A stretch of DNA of 64,000 nt from Clostridium_AD sp050717635 (GCF_050717635.1 NZ_JBOITO010000030.1:124001-188000), one strand, 5' to 3'; positions 26,371-36,585 are shown, numbered from the stretch's first letter. The notes: generated by a model from the sequence alone, not told the origin. Translations and numbers: made by a program.

Positions 26371-27798
26371 CTAATTATAAAGTGTATCTAACAATGCTAT
26401 TTTTCTTTCAATCATCTCATCTATTCGTTTTATATACTCTCTAACATCTTTCACATTGGCAAATCTTTCATGCCTGTTCTCTTCTAAAAAAACAACCTTG
26501 CAAACTGCATCTGCACCAAGTGCAATGATTGTTTGTTTTTCCTCAATCATTTGAATATTGTATATTCCTTCTTTACCAGGTGTTTTATATCCTATGTTTT
26601 CCATGTTACCTACCATATTTTTCTGTCTATACATATAATAGGGTTCCATATGAAGTGTTTTGGATAGCTCTACAGTTTGCTGATACATTTTATTTAATTC
26701 TTCTTGGCAAGGAACTTCAAACTTATAATCATTAAGCATACACTCATGAAGTTTTGAACCTCTTTTTATTGATAGTCCATGAATTGTAATGCTATCAGGT
26801 TTAATTTTAGATATTTCATGGCAAGTTTTTATTACATGTGAAATTTTTTCCCCGGGAAGTCCTACTATTAAATCCATATTTATATCATCAAAACCAAGGT
26901 CTCTAGCCATATTAAATTTTTCAGAAACGCTAGCTACAGAATGATTCCTGCCGATTAGTTTTAAGGTATCCTCGTTCATAGTTTGAGGATTAATACTTAT
27001 TCTATGTACTCCATATTTTTTCATAGTCGTTAACTTTTCAAAGGTTATACTGTCTGGTCTTCCACATTCTACTGTGAATTCCTTCACTTTATTGCCTACA
27101 ATAAAAGCTTCGTATATAGACTGCATTATACCTTCAAACTGCTCATTATTTACAGACGTGGGAGTTCCACCTCCAAAATATACACATTCAATATTTAGAT
27201 GTTTATCTTTAATATATGTACTTATACTCTCTATCTCATGTGACAGAGCCTTAAGATAAGGATCCACTACTGTTTTACAACTGTTAATAGGATTTGAGGT
27301 AAAAGAACAGTATAAACACCTTGTGGGACAAAATGGCATACCAATATAAACACTTATGTTATCTTTCTTTGTGTTAACAATATTTTGCTCAAACTTTGCA
27401 ACATCAATACAAAGTCTCGCCTTATCTTCTCTCGCAACATTTTTATCTTTGAACTCAGCTATGATAGCTTCATCAGTTGCACCCTCTTGTAACCTCTCTA
27501 GAGCTCTTTTAGAAGGTCTAATTCCTATTAAAGTACCCCAAGGAAGCACACTAGTTGCATTTTTTGAAAAATATAAAAAAACAGCTTTTTTAACTTCTTC
27601 CTTAATCTTATAAACCTTATTAATTTTGTACTCATAACATTCAGCCTGGAAATGTATTTCTATTACATCATCCTTAACTTCAATATTAAAATCATAATCT
27701 TCCTCTACAAATTTAATTTCCGGAAATAGGTAGAATAAATTTATGATTTGATATACATCATAATTGTATTTTGAATTATTTAACTTTACCTTTATCAT
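26371..27798 (-). CDS. hemZ: HemZ-type radical SAM coproporphyrinogen dehydrogenase-like enzyme
   Basis: A 475-residue radical SAM enzyme. The [4Fe-4S]-binding CxxxCxxC sits at residues 157-164 (FCPTRCLYCSF) after a roughly 145-residue N-terminal domain, which matches HemZ rather than HemN or HemW. GGGTPTS and the later HemN-like region KPDSITIHGLSIKRGS support this. The family oxidises coproporphyrinogen III to protoporphyrinogen IX without oxygen, although in heme-free clostridia its true role is unsettled. Start ATG 27798 after AGGAG. Lies between the MBL hydrolase and hisS. Confidence 0.9.
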   Translation of the reverse strand: MIKVKLNNSKYNYDVYQIINLFYLFPEIKFVEEDYDFNIEVKDDVIEIHFQAECYEYKINKVYKIKEEVKKAVFLYFSKNATSVLPWGTLIGIRPSKRALERLQEGATDEAIIAEFKDKNVAREDKARLCIDVAKFEQNIVNTKKDNISVYIGMPFCPTRCLYCSFTSNPINSCKTVVDPYLKALSHEIESISTYIKDKHLNIECVYFGGGTPTSVNNEQFEGIMQSIYEAFIVGNKVKEFTVECGRPDSITFEKLTTMKKYGVHRISINPQTMNEDTLKLIGRNHSVASVSEKFNMARDLGFDDINMDLIVGLPGEKISHVIKTCHEISKIKPDSITIHGLSIKRGSKLHECMLNDYKFEVPCQEELNKMYQQTVELSKTLHMEPYYMYRQKNMVGNMENIGYKTPGKEGIYNIQMIEEKQTIIALGADAVCKVVFLEENRHERFANVKDVREYIKRIDEMIERKIALLDTLYN

Positions 27799-27848
27799 TT
27801 TAACTCCTTAATGAAACATAGAATATGTTTTTTTCCCTAAACCCTTCA

Positions 27849-28457
27849 TTAATCCTGTAAAAAGGGATTATTTAATTTTTCACTATTTATTGTGCTAATT
27901 TGTTCGTGACCAGGATACACAATAGTATCGCAAGGCAGAGTTAATAGTTTTGATTTTATACTAGTAATTATACTGCCAAAATCACCTCCTGAAAAATCTG
28001 TTCTTCCAATTGAACCTGCAAAAAGAGTATCTCCAGTGAAAACGCAATTTTGAACTAAAAAGCACATACCACCTGGTGTATGACCTGGTGTATCTATGCA
28101 AGCAAACTCTAAGTTCGCTATTTTTATTATATCACCCTGTTTTATTAATTTATCAGCTCCACCTTTGATGAGAGGACCAAATAAATGCTCTCCCTTAGTT
28201 ATTAAATCATCGTCTAATTTACTTATACATACAGTTGCCTTTGTAATGGTCTTAAGCTCCGCTACACCTGTTGTATGATCTAGATGACCGTGGGTCAAAA
28301 GAATATACTTTACACTAGCACCCATATTATTGATAGCGCGAGCTATATCATCCACATCTCCACCAGGGTCTAAAACCACAGCTTCCTTGGTCTTCTCATC
28401 CATTACAATGTAACAGTTTGATCCATATATTCCTGTAACGAGTTTTTTTATTTCCAT
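27849..28457 (-). CDS. MBL-fold hydrolase (glyoxalase II-like)
   Basis: A 202-residue metallo-beta-lactamase-fold protein with the dinuclear metal motif LLTHGHLDHTTG, later His in DTPGHTPGGMCF, FTGDTLFAGSIGR and a final PGHEQIS. It is shorter than classical glyoxalase II (about 250), as usual for this clostridial subgroup. The gene lies directly upstream of hemZ and 10 bp after dtd, a conserved neighbourhood. Substrate unknown; thioester hydrolysis is the common guess. Confidence 0.9.
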   Translation of the reverse strand: MEIKKLVTGIYGSNCYIVMDEKTKEAVVLDPGGDVDDIARAINNMGASVKYILLTHGHLDHTTGVAELKTITKATVCISKLDDDLITKGEHLFGPLIKGGADKLIKQGDIIKIANLEFACIDTPGHTPGGMCFLVQNCVFTGDTLFAGSIGRTDFSGGDFGSIITSIKSKLLTLPCDTIVYPGHEQISTINSEKLNNPFLQD

Positions 28458-28467
28458 TTTAAACCTC

Positions 28468-28914
28468 CTAGAAATCTTTTTTACTCTCTAAAAGCAAGGT
28501 TACTGGTCCATCATTTTGAATGAAAACTTGCATATCCGCACCAAAACTCCCAGTCTTAACTTCACCTAATATATCTTCGCACTGTTTAACAAATTCCAAA
28601 TATAATACTTCTGCTTTTTCTCCACCAAGTGCTCTCATAAAATTAGGTCTTCTACCTTTTCTACAATCTCCATAAAGTGTAAATTGAGAAACCACAAGCA
28701 TTTCTCCCCCTACATCTATTAAGGATTTATTCATTTTTTCATTCTCTTCAAAAATTCTAAGGTTTAATATCTTATCTTTTAAGAATTTTATATCTTCTTC
28801 TGTGTCTTCTTCGCATATTCCAAGAAGAACATTTAATCCAAAACCTATTTCACTAACTAATTCACCGTTAACTTCAACCTTTGATGATTTAACTCTTTGT
28901 ACCACTGCTCTCAT
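28468..28914 (-). CDS. dtd: D-aminoacyl-tRNA deacylase
   Basis: Removes D-amino acids from mischarged tRNA. The 148-residue protein has the two signature motifs SQFTLYGD (Gly-Ser-Gln region, active-site Thr) and the cross-subunit NDGPVTLLLES with its Gly-cisPro equivalent (GP). Start ATG 28914 behind AGAGAGGG. Follows relA in the operon, as in many clostridia. Confidence 0.96.
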   Translation of the reverse strand: MRAVVQRVKSSKVEVNGELVSEIGFGLNVLLGICEEDTEEDIKFLKDKILNLRIFEENEKMNKSLIDVGGEMLVVSQFTLYGDCRKGRRPNFMRALGGEKAEVLYLEFVKQCEDILGEVKTGSFGADMQVFIQNDGPVTLLLESKKDF

Positions 28915-28950
28915 AAATATCCCTCTCTTAAATAGAATAATTTTATTGCC

Positions 28951-31134
28951 TTAGTTTTTTATTCTATAAACCTCTATTACACCAGATAATTTAGTGATTT
29001 TCTTTTGTAATTCTTTCAAATGCTCTATATCAATTATCCTAAGCTTTATATTTATTAAAGCCACATTATCTTTTGAGGTTTTTGCATTAATTGAGTATAA
29101 CTGCGTTTTTGTTAATGTTATTACCTCCATTATATCGGATAACAAACCATACCTATCATCTGCTCTAATCTGAATTTCAGTAACATATCCTTTTCCCTCA
29201 CTATTTCCCCAACTTACCTCAACAACTTTATTTATTTCATTGTTTATTAAGTTTTCAATGTTTTTACAGTCACATCTATGAACTGAAACTCCACGTCCCT
29301 TGGTTATATATCCTATTATTTTGTCACCTGGAACAGGATTACAGCATTTAGCAAAACGCACAAGCACATTGCCAAGGCCCTTGACTATTAAACCCGAAAA
29401 ATCCACTTGCTTTTTCTCATCTTTACTTCCACTTTTAGTTATCTTTTGTTCAATATCTTCTATGGTCAAATCATCTGGTTTATTTTTATTTTCAAAAACC
29501 TCTCTAAGTCTATTAACTATAGTCGGAGACATAATATCTCCCACTCCAACACAAGCAAATAAATCATCTAAAGTTCTAAAATTATGTCTTTTATAAATTT
29601 TTTCTATTGCTTCACCCTTTGCAATTTCACCAAAATTATATCCTTGTCTCTTAGATTCTCTTTCTAATAATTCTTTTCCTTTTTCAATACTCTCATCCTT
29701 TTTTGCTTTCTTAAACCAAGATTTAATCTTACTTTTAGCTTGATTGCTTTTTGTAATATTAAGCCAATCAATACTTGGACCTTTAGGTGCACTTGAAGTT
29801 ACAACCTCAACTATTTCTCCTGTTTTTAAATGATATTCCAGTGGTACCATTCTTCCATTTACTTTTGCTCCCATACACCTATTCCCTATGTCCGTATGAA
29901 TTCTATAAGCAAAATCAATTGGCGTTGCATCAATAGGCAAATTAATAACCCTTCCCTTGGGCGTAAATACAAACACTTCATCTGAAAATAAATCAATTTT
30001 AAACCCTTCCAAAAATTCTTCTGCATCAAAGGTTTCTCCTTGCCATTCTAAAATATCCTTGAGCCATGAAAATTTAGAATCAAAATTTTCATTTTCACTT
30101 TCCTGTGTACTCTGTTTATACTTCCAGTGAGCTGCAATACCATATTCAGCAGTTTTATGCATCTCATAGGTTCTAATTTGAATTTCGAAAGGTTTACCAT
30201 GAGGTCCTATTACAGTTGAATGCAATGATTGATACATATTTGGTTTTGGCATAGCAATGTAGTCTTTAAATCTTCCCGGAATTGGCTTGTAAACCGTGTG
30301 CACTATACCTAACGCAGCGTAGCAGTTCCCAATATCATTAACTAAAATTCTAATTGCAGTTAAATCAAAAACTTGATCTATTGTCTTGTTTTTAGACGCC
30401 ATTTTTCTGTATATACTATAAAAATGTTTTGGTCTACCATCAATATCAGCTTCTATTCCAACCATATCTAAATTAAATTTTAAATCTACTATTATATTAT
30501 TTATATTTTCTTCTCGCTCAACTCTTTTTTCTGCTATTTTTCTTACTAAATTATAATATTCATTTGGGTTTAAATACCTTAGTGCTAAATCTTCAAGTTC
30601 CCATTTAATTTTAGACATCCCAAGTCTGTGGGCTAGAGGGGCATAAATATCCAATGTTTCTTTTGCTTTTTGCTTTTGATTTGCTACTGGCATATATTTT
30701 AAAGTACGCAAATTATGAAGTCTATCTGCAAGTTTAATAAGGATAACCCTAATATCCTTTGCCATAGCTAATAGCATTTTTCTAATGTTATCCGCTTGTT
30801 CTTCTTGCTTAGTCTTATATTTTATTTGACCAAGCTTAGTTACGCCCTCCACTAAATTTGCTATTTCTATATTAAATTCTCTGCTTACATCTTCAAAAGT
30901 ATATACTGTATCTTCAATTACATCATGAAGTAATCCTGCAACAATTGTACTTGTATCAAGCCCCATTTCTGCTAAGATACAGGCAACTTCCAGTGGATGC
31001 ACAATATACGGCTCACCTGATTCTCTCTTTTGCTCTTTATGGGCAGCATAAGAAAAATCAAAGGCTTTAATAATAAGGTCTTTATCTACAGAATTACAGT
31101 TATTTTCAATTTTATATAGCAATTTTTCCAGCAT
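28951..31134 (-). CDS. relA: Bifunctional (p)ppGpp synthetase/hydrolase
   Basis: Long RelA/SpoT homologue of 727 residues: HD hydrolase domain (HPLEVACILAEMG, HDVIEDT, RLHNLRTL), synthetase domain (YQSLHSTVIGPHG, FEIQIRTYEMHKTAEYGIAAHWKYK in two parts: FEIQIRT and AEYGIAAHWKYK), TGS domain (VFVFTPKGRVINLP) and a C-terminal ACT domain. Intact HD and synthetase motifs suggest both activities. I start at ATG 31134 with TAGGAG upstream; the longer ORF to 31224 has no ribosome-binding site. Lies between apt and dtd. A second, small synthetase is encoded at about 48.4 kb. Confidence 0.96.
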   Translation of the reverse strand: MLEKLLYKIENNCNSVDKDLIIKAFDFSYAAHKEQKRESGEPYIVHPLEVACILAEMGLDTSTIVAGLLHDVIEDTVYTFEDVSREFNIEIANLVEGVTKLGQIKYKTKQEEQADNIRKMLLAMAKDIRVILIKLADRLHNLRTLKYMPVANQKQKAKETLDIYAPLAHRLGMSKIKWELEDLALRYLNPNEYYNLVRKIAEKRVEREENINNIIVDLKFNLDMVGIEADIDGRPKHFYSIYRKMASKNKTIDQVFDLTAIRILVNDIGNCYAALGIVHTVYKPIPGRFKDYIAMPKPNMYQSLHSTVIGPHGKPFEIQIRTYEMHKTAEYGIAAHWKYKQSTQESENENFDSKFSWLKDILEWQGETFDAEEFLEGFKIDLFSDEVFVFTPKGRVINLPIDATPIDFAYRIHTDIGNRCMGAKVNGRMVPLEYHLKTGEIVEVVTSSAPKGPSIDWLNITKSNQAKSKIKSWFKKAKKDESIEKGKELLERESKRQGYNFGEIAKGEAIEKIYKRHNFRTLDDLFACVGVGDIMSPTIVNRLREVFENKNKPDDLTIEDIEQKITKSGSKDEKKQVDFSGLIVKGLGNVLVRFAKCCNPVPGDKIIGYITKGRGVSVHRCDCKNIENLINNEINKVVEVSWGNSEGKGYVTEIQIRADDRYGLLSDIMEVITLTKTQLYSINAKTSKDNVALINIKLRIIDIEHLKELQKKITKLSGVIEVYRIKN

Positions 31135-31253
31135 GGCTTTTACACTCCTAAAATCAAAGGCTGGTTTTATTAACCAGCCGATACTTTTTACTAATATTAT
31201 ATAATATTGTGTAGAACTTTGCAATTTAAATTTATAAGCACAGTAGAATTTAA

Positions 31254-31772
31254 TTAAATATCATACTTTACAAGGGACATTATATCATAGCCCTTTAACT
31301 TATCTTTTCCATTAAGTTCCGTCAACTGGATTACAAAGTTTAAAGAAACAACTTCTCCCCCCATTTGCTCTACAAGTTTTGTCACTGCTGCAACTGTACC
31401 TCCAGTAGCAAGCAAATCGTCAACTATTGCTACCTTTTGGCCAGGTTTTATTGCGTCCTTATGAATTTCTAGTCTATCTGAACCATATTCAAGGTCATAC
31501 TCTACTTGCAGCGTGTCATAAGGTAACTTTCCAGGTTTTCTTACTGGCACAAAGCCTGCACCAAGAGCATAAGCCACGGGTACACCAAATAAAAAGCCTC
31601 TAGCCTCAGGTCCTACTATAATATCAATTTCTTTATCCTTTAAATATTCGGCCATAGCATCTATAGTATATTTAAGTGCTTCTCCATCTTGTAATAAGGT
31701 AGCTATATCTTTAAAACTAATTCCCTTTTTCGGAAAATCCTCTATTATTCTAATATGTTTTTTTAAATCCAC
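31254..31772 (-). CDS. apt: Adenine phosphoribosyltransferase
   Basis: Purine salvage enzyme making AMP from adenine and PRPP, 172 residues. The PRPP-binding motif VAIVDDLLATGGTV and the N-terminal IRIIEDFPKKGISFKDI are typical. The start codon is GTG 31772, with GAGGGGG at proper distance. Upstream of relA, as in C. acetobutylicum-type gene orders. Confidence 0.96.
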   Translation of the reverse strand: MDLKKHIRIIEDFPKKGISFKDIATLLQDGEALKYTIDAMAEYLKDKEIDIIVGPEARGFLFGVPVAYALGAGFVPVRKPGKLPYDTLQVEYDLEYGSDRLEIHKDAIKPGQKVAIVDDLLATGGTVAAVTKLVEQMGGEVVSLNFVIQLTELNGKDKLKGYDIMSLVKYDI

Positions 31773-31917
31773 GATTATTCCCCCTCTAATATAAAATCAA
31801 AATAAACAAACCATTGTTTTATTATTGGTTTAGTCAATATACATTATACTAACAATTATATATTATATTGCTATGTACATGCAACAATGTGCAACACAAA
31901 AACTATGTAAGATTCCA

Positions 31918-32796
31918 TTAAATTATTAGACTGTTTTTTAATTCCTTATCTAAGTACTTTGATATCTGTAATGCTCTAGCACTATCTGTGGTAATAAATA
32001 ACTCAACCACAATTTTAGCATTATCCATTCTTCCAACGGGATTAACAGTAGGCATTACTTTTAATGCTAAATTTGATACTGTATCCTCATTAATATTAAT
32101 AATATTATGGGTTTTTTTCAGTGCACAAATTCCATAATTACTTGAACAATTTAACTGTTTTATACCTTCTAATGCAATTATTTTATTTTCACTATTTAAC
32201 TTAGTTTTACTAGAAACAGTTCCAATCATTACCAAGTCCAGGTATTTGTTAACGGATTTCATCTTATAGTGTAAAGATATAGCTTGTGCGAGTTTAAAGG
32301 CTATACCTGAAGCTCCCAAGCCCTTAAAGGGGTACTTGCAACCTCTTTGTTTAGGGTCCACTACTATAGCGTCAGGACATTGTTTAATAGGCTTATGAAA
32401 ATCCGTCACTATAACATCAATACCTAGTTTCTTACATGATTCTATTTCGCTTAATGAATTGATGCCACAACCTAAGGTTATTATAAGTCCTGGTCCTAAA
32501 TACTTTATATGGCTATTTATATCTTTTTCTAGTAGATCGCGACTTTCGCAAGGCTCATTTGGTATAAAATACTCAACATCAGCATTTACAAAATTAAGCA
32601 CTAGCATAAGTACGGAAATTGCCGTAATACTATCCAAATCATAAAAACCATAAAGAACAATTTTTTCTCTTTTATTTATAGCTTTCACAATTCTATATAA
32701 TGCAGCTCCCATTCCCTTTAACAAAAATGGATTATACATATTATAATCTATAAAGTAATTATTGGTTTTTTGCATGTTTTTGTGATAATCCACCAT
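31918..32796 (-). CDS. Truncated, degenerate RecJ-like DHH protein
   Basis: A 292-residue protein equivalent only to the DHH domain of RecJ (single-strand 5'-3' exonuclease, normally about 560-800 residues); the DHHA1 and OB domains are missing. The fold is recognisable from PKQRGCKYPFKGLGASGIAFKLA. The metal-binding motifs are altered: the usual DYDxDG reads FYDLDS, the DCG motif reads GCG, and DHH reads DFH. A phosphoesterase activity is therefore unlikely. It sits between secDF and apt, exactly where recJ is found in related clostridia. The start is ATG 32796 (GGAG four bases before), not the GTG two codons upstream. No frameshift or internal stop was seen. Confidence 0.75.
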   Translation of the reverse strand: MVDYHKNMQKTNNYFIDYNMYNPFLLKGMGAALYRIVKAINKREKIVLYGFYDLDSITAISVLMLVLNFVNADVEYFIPNEPCESRDLLEKDINSHIKYLGPGLIITLGCGINSLSEIESCKKLGIDVIVTDFHKPIKQCPDAIVVDPKQRGCKYPFKGLGASGIAFKLAQAISLHYKMKSVNKYLDLVMIGTVSSKTKLNSENKIIALEGIKQLNCSSNYGICALKKTHNIININEDTVSNLALKVMPTVNPVGRMDNAKIVVELFITTDSARALQISKYLDKELKNSLII

Positions 32797-32873
32797 AAAC
32801 ACTCCTTAAAGTTAATAGAAACATAATAAGTATAATTTAAATTTTATAATTTTACAAATTTTTTTTTTAAAAA

Positions 32874-32920
32874 TAATAAAAAAGACGAAGAAGTAATTAT
32901 TTTGTCATACTTCTTCGTCT
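32874..32920 (-). terminator. Terminator of the yajC-secDF unit
   Basis: Minus-strand stem AGACGAAGAAGTA/TACTTCTTCGTCT with a 12-base loop, followed by TTTTTTATT. It separates secDF from the RecJ-like gene. Confidence 0.93.
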
Positions 32921-32950
32921 AATTCTATTATTATATTAGTTCCCACAATC

Positions 32951-35077
32951 TTAAGCTACTGATTTTTTTGATACTTTCTTACTTCTTTTTTTAAGCAGTA
33001 CCCAAGTAGGACTTGCTATAAAGATTGAAGAATAACACCCAACTAATATTCCTATTATTAGTGGAAGACTAAGTTCTCTTATAGCTGGTACAAACACGTA
33101 TACTGCAACTATAGTAAATAATGTTGTAGCAACAGTATTTATTGATCTTGCTAGTGTTTGTGTAATACTTGTATTCGTAATATCTTCTATGGATGACTTT
33201 TTCATGCCATTATTATTTTCTCTTATTCTGTCAAATACTACGATAGTATCATTAATTGAGTACCCGACTATAGTTAGAATAGCCGCTATAAAAGGTGAAT
33301 TTACTGGTATGCTAAATATTGCATATACACCAAGAGTAATTAATATATCATGTACGAGTGCCGTTACAGCTGCAAATCCGAATTTAAATTCGAATCTAAT
33401 ACCTATATATATTAACATGCAAATAGTAGCAGCAATTAAACCCATTAATGCTTTTGATTTTAATTCACTACCAATAGATCCTCCAATATAATTTTGTGAA
33501 AATTCACTAGATTTATATACAGCTTTGATTTCATCTTCCAAAGCAGCTATTTCATCAGCAGAAAGAGCATCACTAACGATTACTTCGAAATCTTTACCAT
33601 TATCTACAGTTTTAGATGTATACTCACCCTTTGCGCTTTTATCAATTATTTTATCTACATCTGCTTTAATAAATTTCTGATTCATACTTATATCTAGTTT
33701 TGTACCACCTTTGAAATCTATACCTAAGTTTAGTCCTTTTGTCGCCATAGCTCCCATTCCTATTAAAATTATTAATAGAGAAATAGCAAACCATATTTTA
33801 GTTTTTTCAACTATCTTAAATGTTTTATAAGGTTTGGCCGGGTTCCTATTCACACCAAAATGAGATGTTTTATTTAATAGTCCCATTCCAACCGCTAATT
33901 TTAATAAGTATTTTGTACTAGTAAACGCCGTAAATACACTTAAAGCTATACCAATCATAAGTGTTAGTGCAAATCCTTTAACTGCTCCTGTTCCTACTGT
34001 GTACAAAACTATAGCAGCAATTATAGTTGTAATATTTGAATCTAGTATTGATGACAGCGCTTTATGAAAGCCAGAATCCACAGCGGATTTTATTGATTTT
34101 CCAGTTTTAAGCTCTTCTTTTATTCTCTCAAATATTAAAACATTAGCATCTACTGCCATACCAACTGTAAGGAGGAATGCAGCTATGCCTGCCAGCGTAA
34201 GTGTTACATTAAGAGCTGAGAATGTTCCAAGAACCAAAACCACATATAAAATCAGTGATATATCTGCAATTATTCCAGGTGCTCTATAATATAATAGCAT
34301 AAATAATAATATAAATAATATTCCTATAGCTCCAGCTTTCATACTTAATGGCAATGCATTCTTACCTAAAGTAGCTCCAACTGTTTTAACTGAAACAGCT
34401 TTGAGTGTTACAGGAAGTGCTCCTGATTTTATAATTTGAGCTTGCCTTGTAGCTTCTTCTAAGGTATATTTTCCTGAAATTTCAGCCTTACCATCTGTAA
34501 TGACGTCATTCACTGTAGGGCTAGTTAACTCAACATCATCCATAAAAATAGTAATTGGCTGTCCTAAAAATTTCTTTGTAGCTTCAGCAAATTTTTTCTT
34601 ACCTGCTTCATTAAGTTCAAGATTTATAACAGGTTGATTATTCTGATTTATGGACGTAGAAGCACCTTTTACTTCTGTTCCAGTAAGAATAGTAACTTTA
34701 TCAGGTCCAACAAATTTAAGCACTCCTGATTTTGCAACAGTATCAAGGACTTCCTTTTGATCGAATTTACCTGGTATTTCTATTCTGATTCTATTATTTC
34801 CTTCTTGAACAACTAGAGTTTCGCTAACTCCCATTTTATTGGTCCTCATAGTAATAAGTTCAATTGTTGTACTCATGTCTTTGTCAGAAACTTTTTTCCC
34901 TTGAATTTCTTCTAACACAGAAATTCCACCTTGTAAATCTAAACCTCTATTAATTGTTTCAGTGAATGGTTTAAACCTATAATCTCCTATTTTAAGCCCT
35001 TGGAAACCAGTATATGCTAATATTCCAACAACAAATACACTGATTAAAAACAGTATAGTGCTTTTTTTGTTTTTCAT
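32951..35077 (-). CDS. secDF: Protein translocase subunit SecDF (fused)
   Basis: SecD and SecF, the proton-driven accessory subunits of the Sec channel, in one 708-residue polypeptide. SecD region: first helix, GLDLQGGISVL, then five C-terminal helices (TVGMAVDANVLIFERIKEEL). SecF starts near residue 410 (FKIVEKTKIWFAIS), with GIDFKGGTKLDIS and YSINDTIVVFDRIRENN. Twelve membrane helices in all. ATG 35077 follows GGAGGGGG; the longer ORF to 35104 contains that site. Fusion is normal in Bacillus; many clostridia have two genes. Lies in the yajC-scf cluster. Confidence 0.95.
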   Translation of the reverse strand: MKNKKSTILFLISVFVVGILAYTGFQGLKIGDYRFKPFTETINRGLDLQGGISVLEEIQGKKVSDKDMSTTIELITMRTNKMGVSETLVVQEGNNRIRIEIPGKFDQKEVLDTVAKSGVLKFVGPDKVTILTGTEVKGASTSINQNNQPVINLELNEAGKKKFAEATKKFLGQPITIFMDDVELTSPTVNDVITDGKAEISGKYTLEEATRQAQIIKSGALPVTLKAVSVKTVGATLGKNALPLSMKAGAIGILFILLFMLLYYRAPGIIADISLILYVVLVLGTFSALNVTLTLAGIAAFLLTVGMAVDANVLIFERIKEELKTGKSIKSAVDSGFHKALSSILDSNITTIIAAIVLYTVGTGAVKGFALTLMIGIALSVFTAFTSTKYLLKLAVGMGLLNKTSHFGVNRNPAKPYKTFKIVEKTKIWFAISLLIILIGMGAMATKGLNLGIDFKGGTKLDISMNQKFIKADVDKIIDKSAKGEYTSKTVDNGKDFEVIVSDALSADEIAALEDEIKAVYKSSEFSQNYIGGSIGSELKSKALMGLIAATICMLIYIGIRFEFKFGFAAVTALVHDILITLGVYAIFSIPVNSPFIAAILTIVGYSINDTIVVFDRIRENNNGMKKSSIEDITNTSITQTLARSINTVATTLFTIVAVYVFVPAIRELSLPLIIGILVGCYSSIFIASPTWVLLKKRSKKVSKKSVA

Positions 35078-35156
35078 CTTTATCCCCCTCCGCTTCTTAT
35101 TCATGAATACAATTATATTATGATTAACTTAATTAGTCAATATTGGATAAATATAA

Positions 35157-36521
35157 TTAATTATTCATAGTTTTTGCTTTTAAAGCTATAGCGCATTCTA
35201 TTCTTTTCTTTTGCATCTTGCAGCCAATTTCATAAGGAATATGCATATCTCCATTGAAATTAAAATTATTTGCTTGGCATCCGCCACTACAATAAAATTT
35301 AGCCCAGCAATCTCTGCATGTTGGTTTGTTATAAATATGTGCCTCTTTAAACTCTTTTTCTATCTTATTACTACTCATTCCATTATATATATCACCCATT
35401 AGAAAATCTTTGTTGCCAACAAATTGATGACAAGGGTATATTTCACCATCTGGAGTAACAGCTATATATTCATGACCCGCTCCACATCCAGAGATTCTCT
35501 TATAAACACAGGGTCCACCTTTAAGGTCTATGTTAAAGTGATAAAACTTAAATTCATTTCCGTCCTTATATCTTTGAAGCATATCACTATACAATTTATC
35601 ATATTGCTCAAAAATAATTGGTAAGTCCTCTTCTCTAAGTGATAATTCATGTTCAGGCGGAAGTACTACAGGTTCTATAGATATTTCTTTAAACCCTAAG
35701 TCTGCCATATGTTTTATGTCTTCGAAAAAGTCAGTATTTTCTCTAGTGAAAGTTCCCCTTACATAATAAGCTTTTGACTTATCCCTCATATCAACCATTT
35801 GTTTGATTTTCGGAAGAATATTATCATAAGAACCGCTTCCATCTACTTTTACTCTAACCTTATCATTAACCGATTTTCTACCATCTATGCTAAGTACTAT
35901 ATTACCCATATTTTCATCCATATATTTCATAATTTCATCATTGAGTAATGTTGCATTAGTTGTCATAGTAAATCTTATAGATTTGTTATAAATTTTTTCT
36001 TGTCCTTTAGCATATTCCACTATTTCTTTTATTGTATCAAATACCATAAGTGGCTCTCCACCGAATAAATCTACCTCGATGTTTTTTCTTGGACCGGACT
36101 TTTCTATAACAAAATCTATTGCTTTCATGCCTACTTTAGCTGACATTACGCTTCTAGCGCCATGATATTCGCCCTCATCAGCAAAACAATATTTACACCT
36201 TAAATTACAATCATGTATTACGTTTAAGCACAGTGCCTTTATGTAAGACTCCGTATTGGAAATATTCATTGCAATATCTTCATATAAATCTTTTGAGTAT
36301 AGAAGTTCTCCATCGATTAATTCCTGAATTTCCCCGTAAGCTTCTTCAATATCTTTAACCTCATATTTTTCTTTGAAAATTTTTGTGGCCTCTTCTTTTA
36401 ATTTAAGTGAATTCTCATCCAAAAGATCATAAACTATTTCATCAACCACGTGTATTGACCCAGAATTTACATCTATTACATAGTACTCATTATCTTTAAT
36501 ATATTTATGAATTAGTGCCAA
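35157..36521 (-). CDS. scfB: SCIFF peptide maturase, radical SAM/SPASM
   Basis: Installs Cys-to-alpha/gamma-carbon thioether links in the SCIFF precursor peptide. 454 residues: N-terminal peptide-binding (RRE-like) region, radical SAM CxxxCxxC at residues 105-112 (HDCNLRCKYCFADEG), GGEPLM, and a C-terminal SPASM domain with Cys in GCGAGHEYIAVTPDG, YPCHQF and CRDCWAKFYCSGGC. It lies 64 bp after its substrate gene scfA, with a stem-loop between them. Start ATG 36521 behind AGGAGG. The family identity is very clear from peptide and neighbourhood. Confidence 0.95.
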   Translation of the reverse strand: MALIHKYIKDNEYYVIDVNSGSIHVVDEIVYDLLDENSLKLKEEATKIFKEKYEVKDIEEAYGEIQELIDGELLYSKDLYEDIAMNISNTESYIKALCLNVIHDCNLRCKYCFADEGEYHGARSVMSAKVGMKAIDFVIEKSGPRKNIEVDLFGGEPLMVFDTIKEIVEYAKGQEKIYNKSIRFTMTTNATLLNDEIMKYMDENMGNIVLSIDGRKSVNDKVRVKVDGSGSYDNILPKIKQMVDMRDKSKAYYVRGTFTRENTDFFEDIKHMADLGFKEISIEPVVLPPEHELSLREEDLPIIFEQYDKLYSDMLQRYKDGNEFKFYHFNIDLKGGPCVYKRISGCGAGHEYIAVTPDGEIYPCHQFVGNKDFLMGDIYNGMSSNKIEKEFKEAHIYNKPTCRDCWAKFYCSGGCQANNFNFNGDMHIPYEIGCKMQKKRIECAIALKAKTMNN

Positions 36522-36548
36522 GTTGTTTTCCTCCTAACTAAAGTTTAA

Positions 36549-36573
36549 AGCAGTAACTCTAAGTGTTACTGCT
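36549..36573 (-). promoter_or_regulatory. Stem-loop between scfA and scfB
   Basis: AGCAGTAAC/GTTACTGCT, 9-bp stem with a 7-base loop, then TTTAAAC. A weak terminator or mRNA-stabilising hairpin here would give more precursor than enzyme transcript, as expected for a peptide substrate. Confidence 0.6.
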
Positions 36574-36585
36574 ACATTGTTAATA

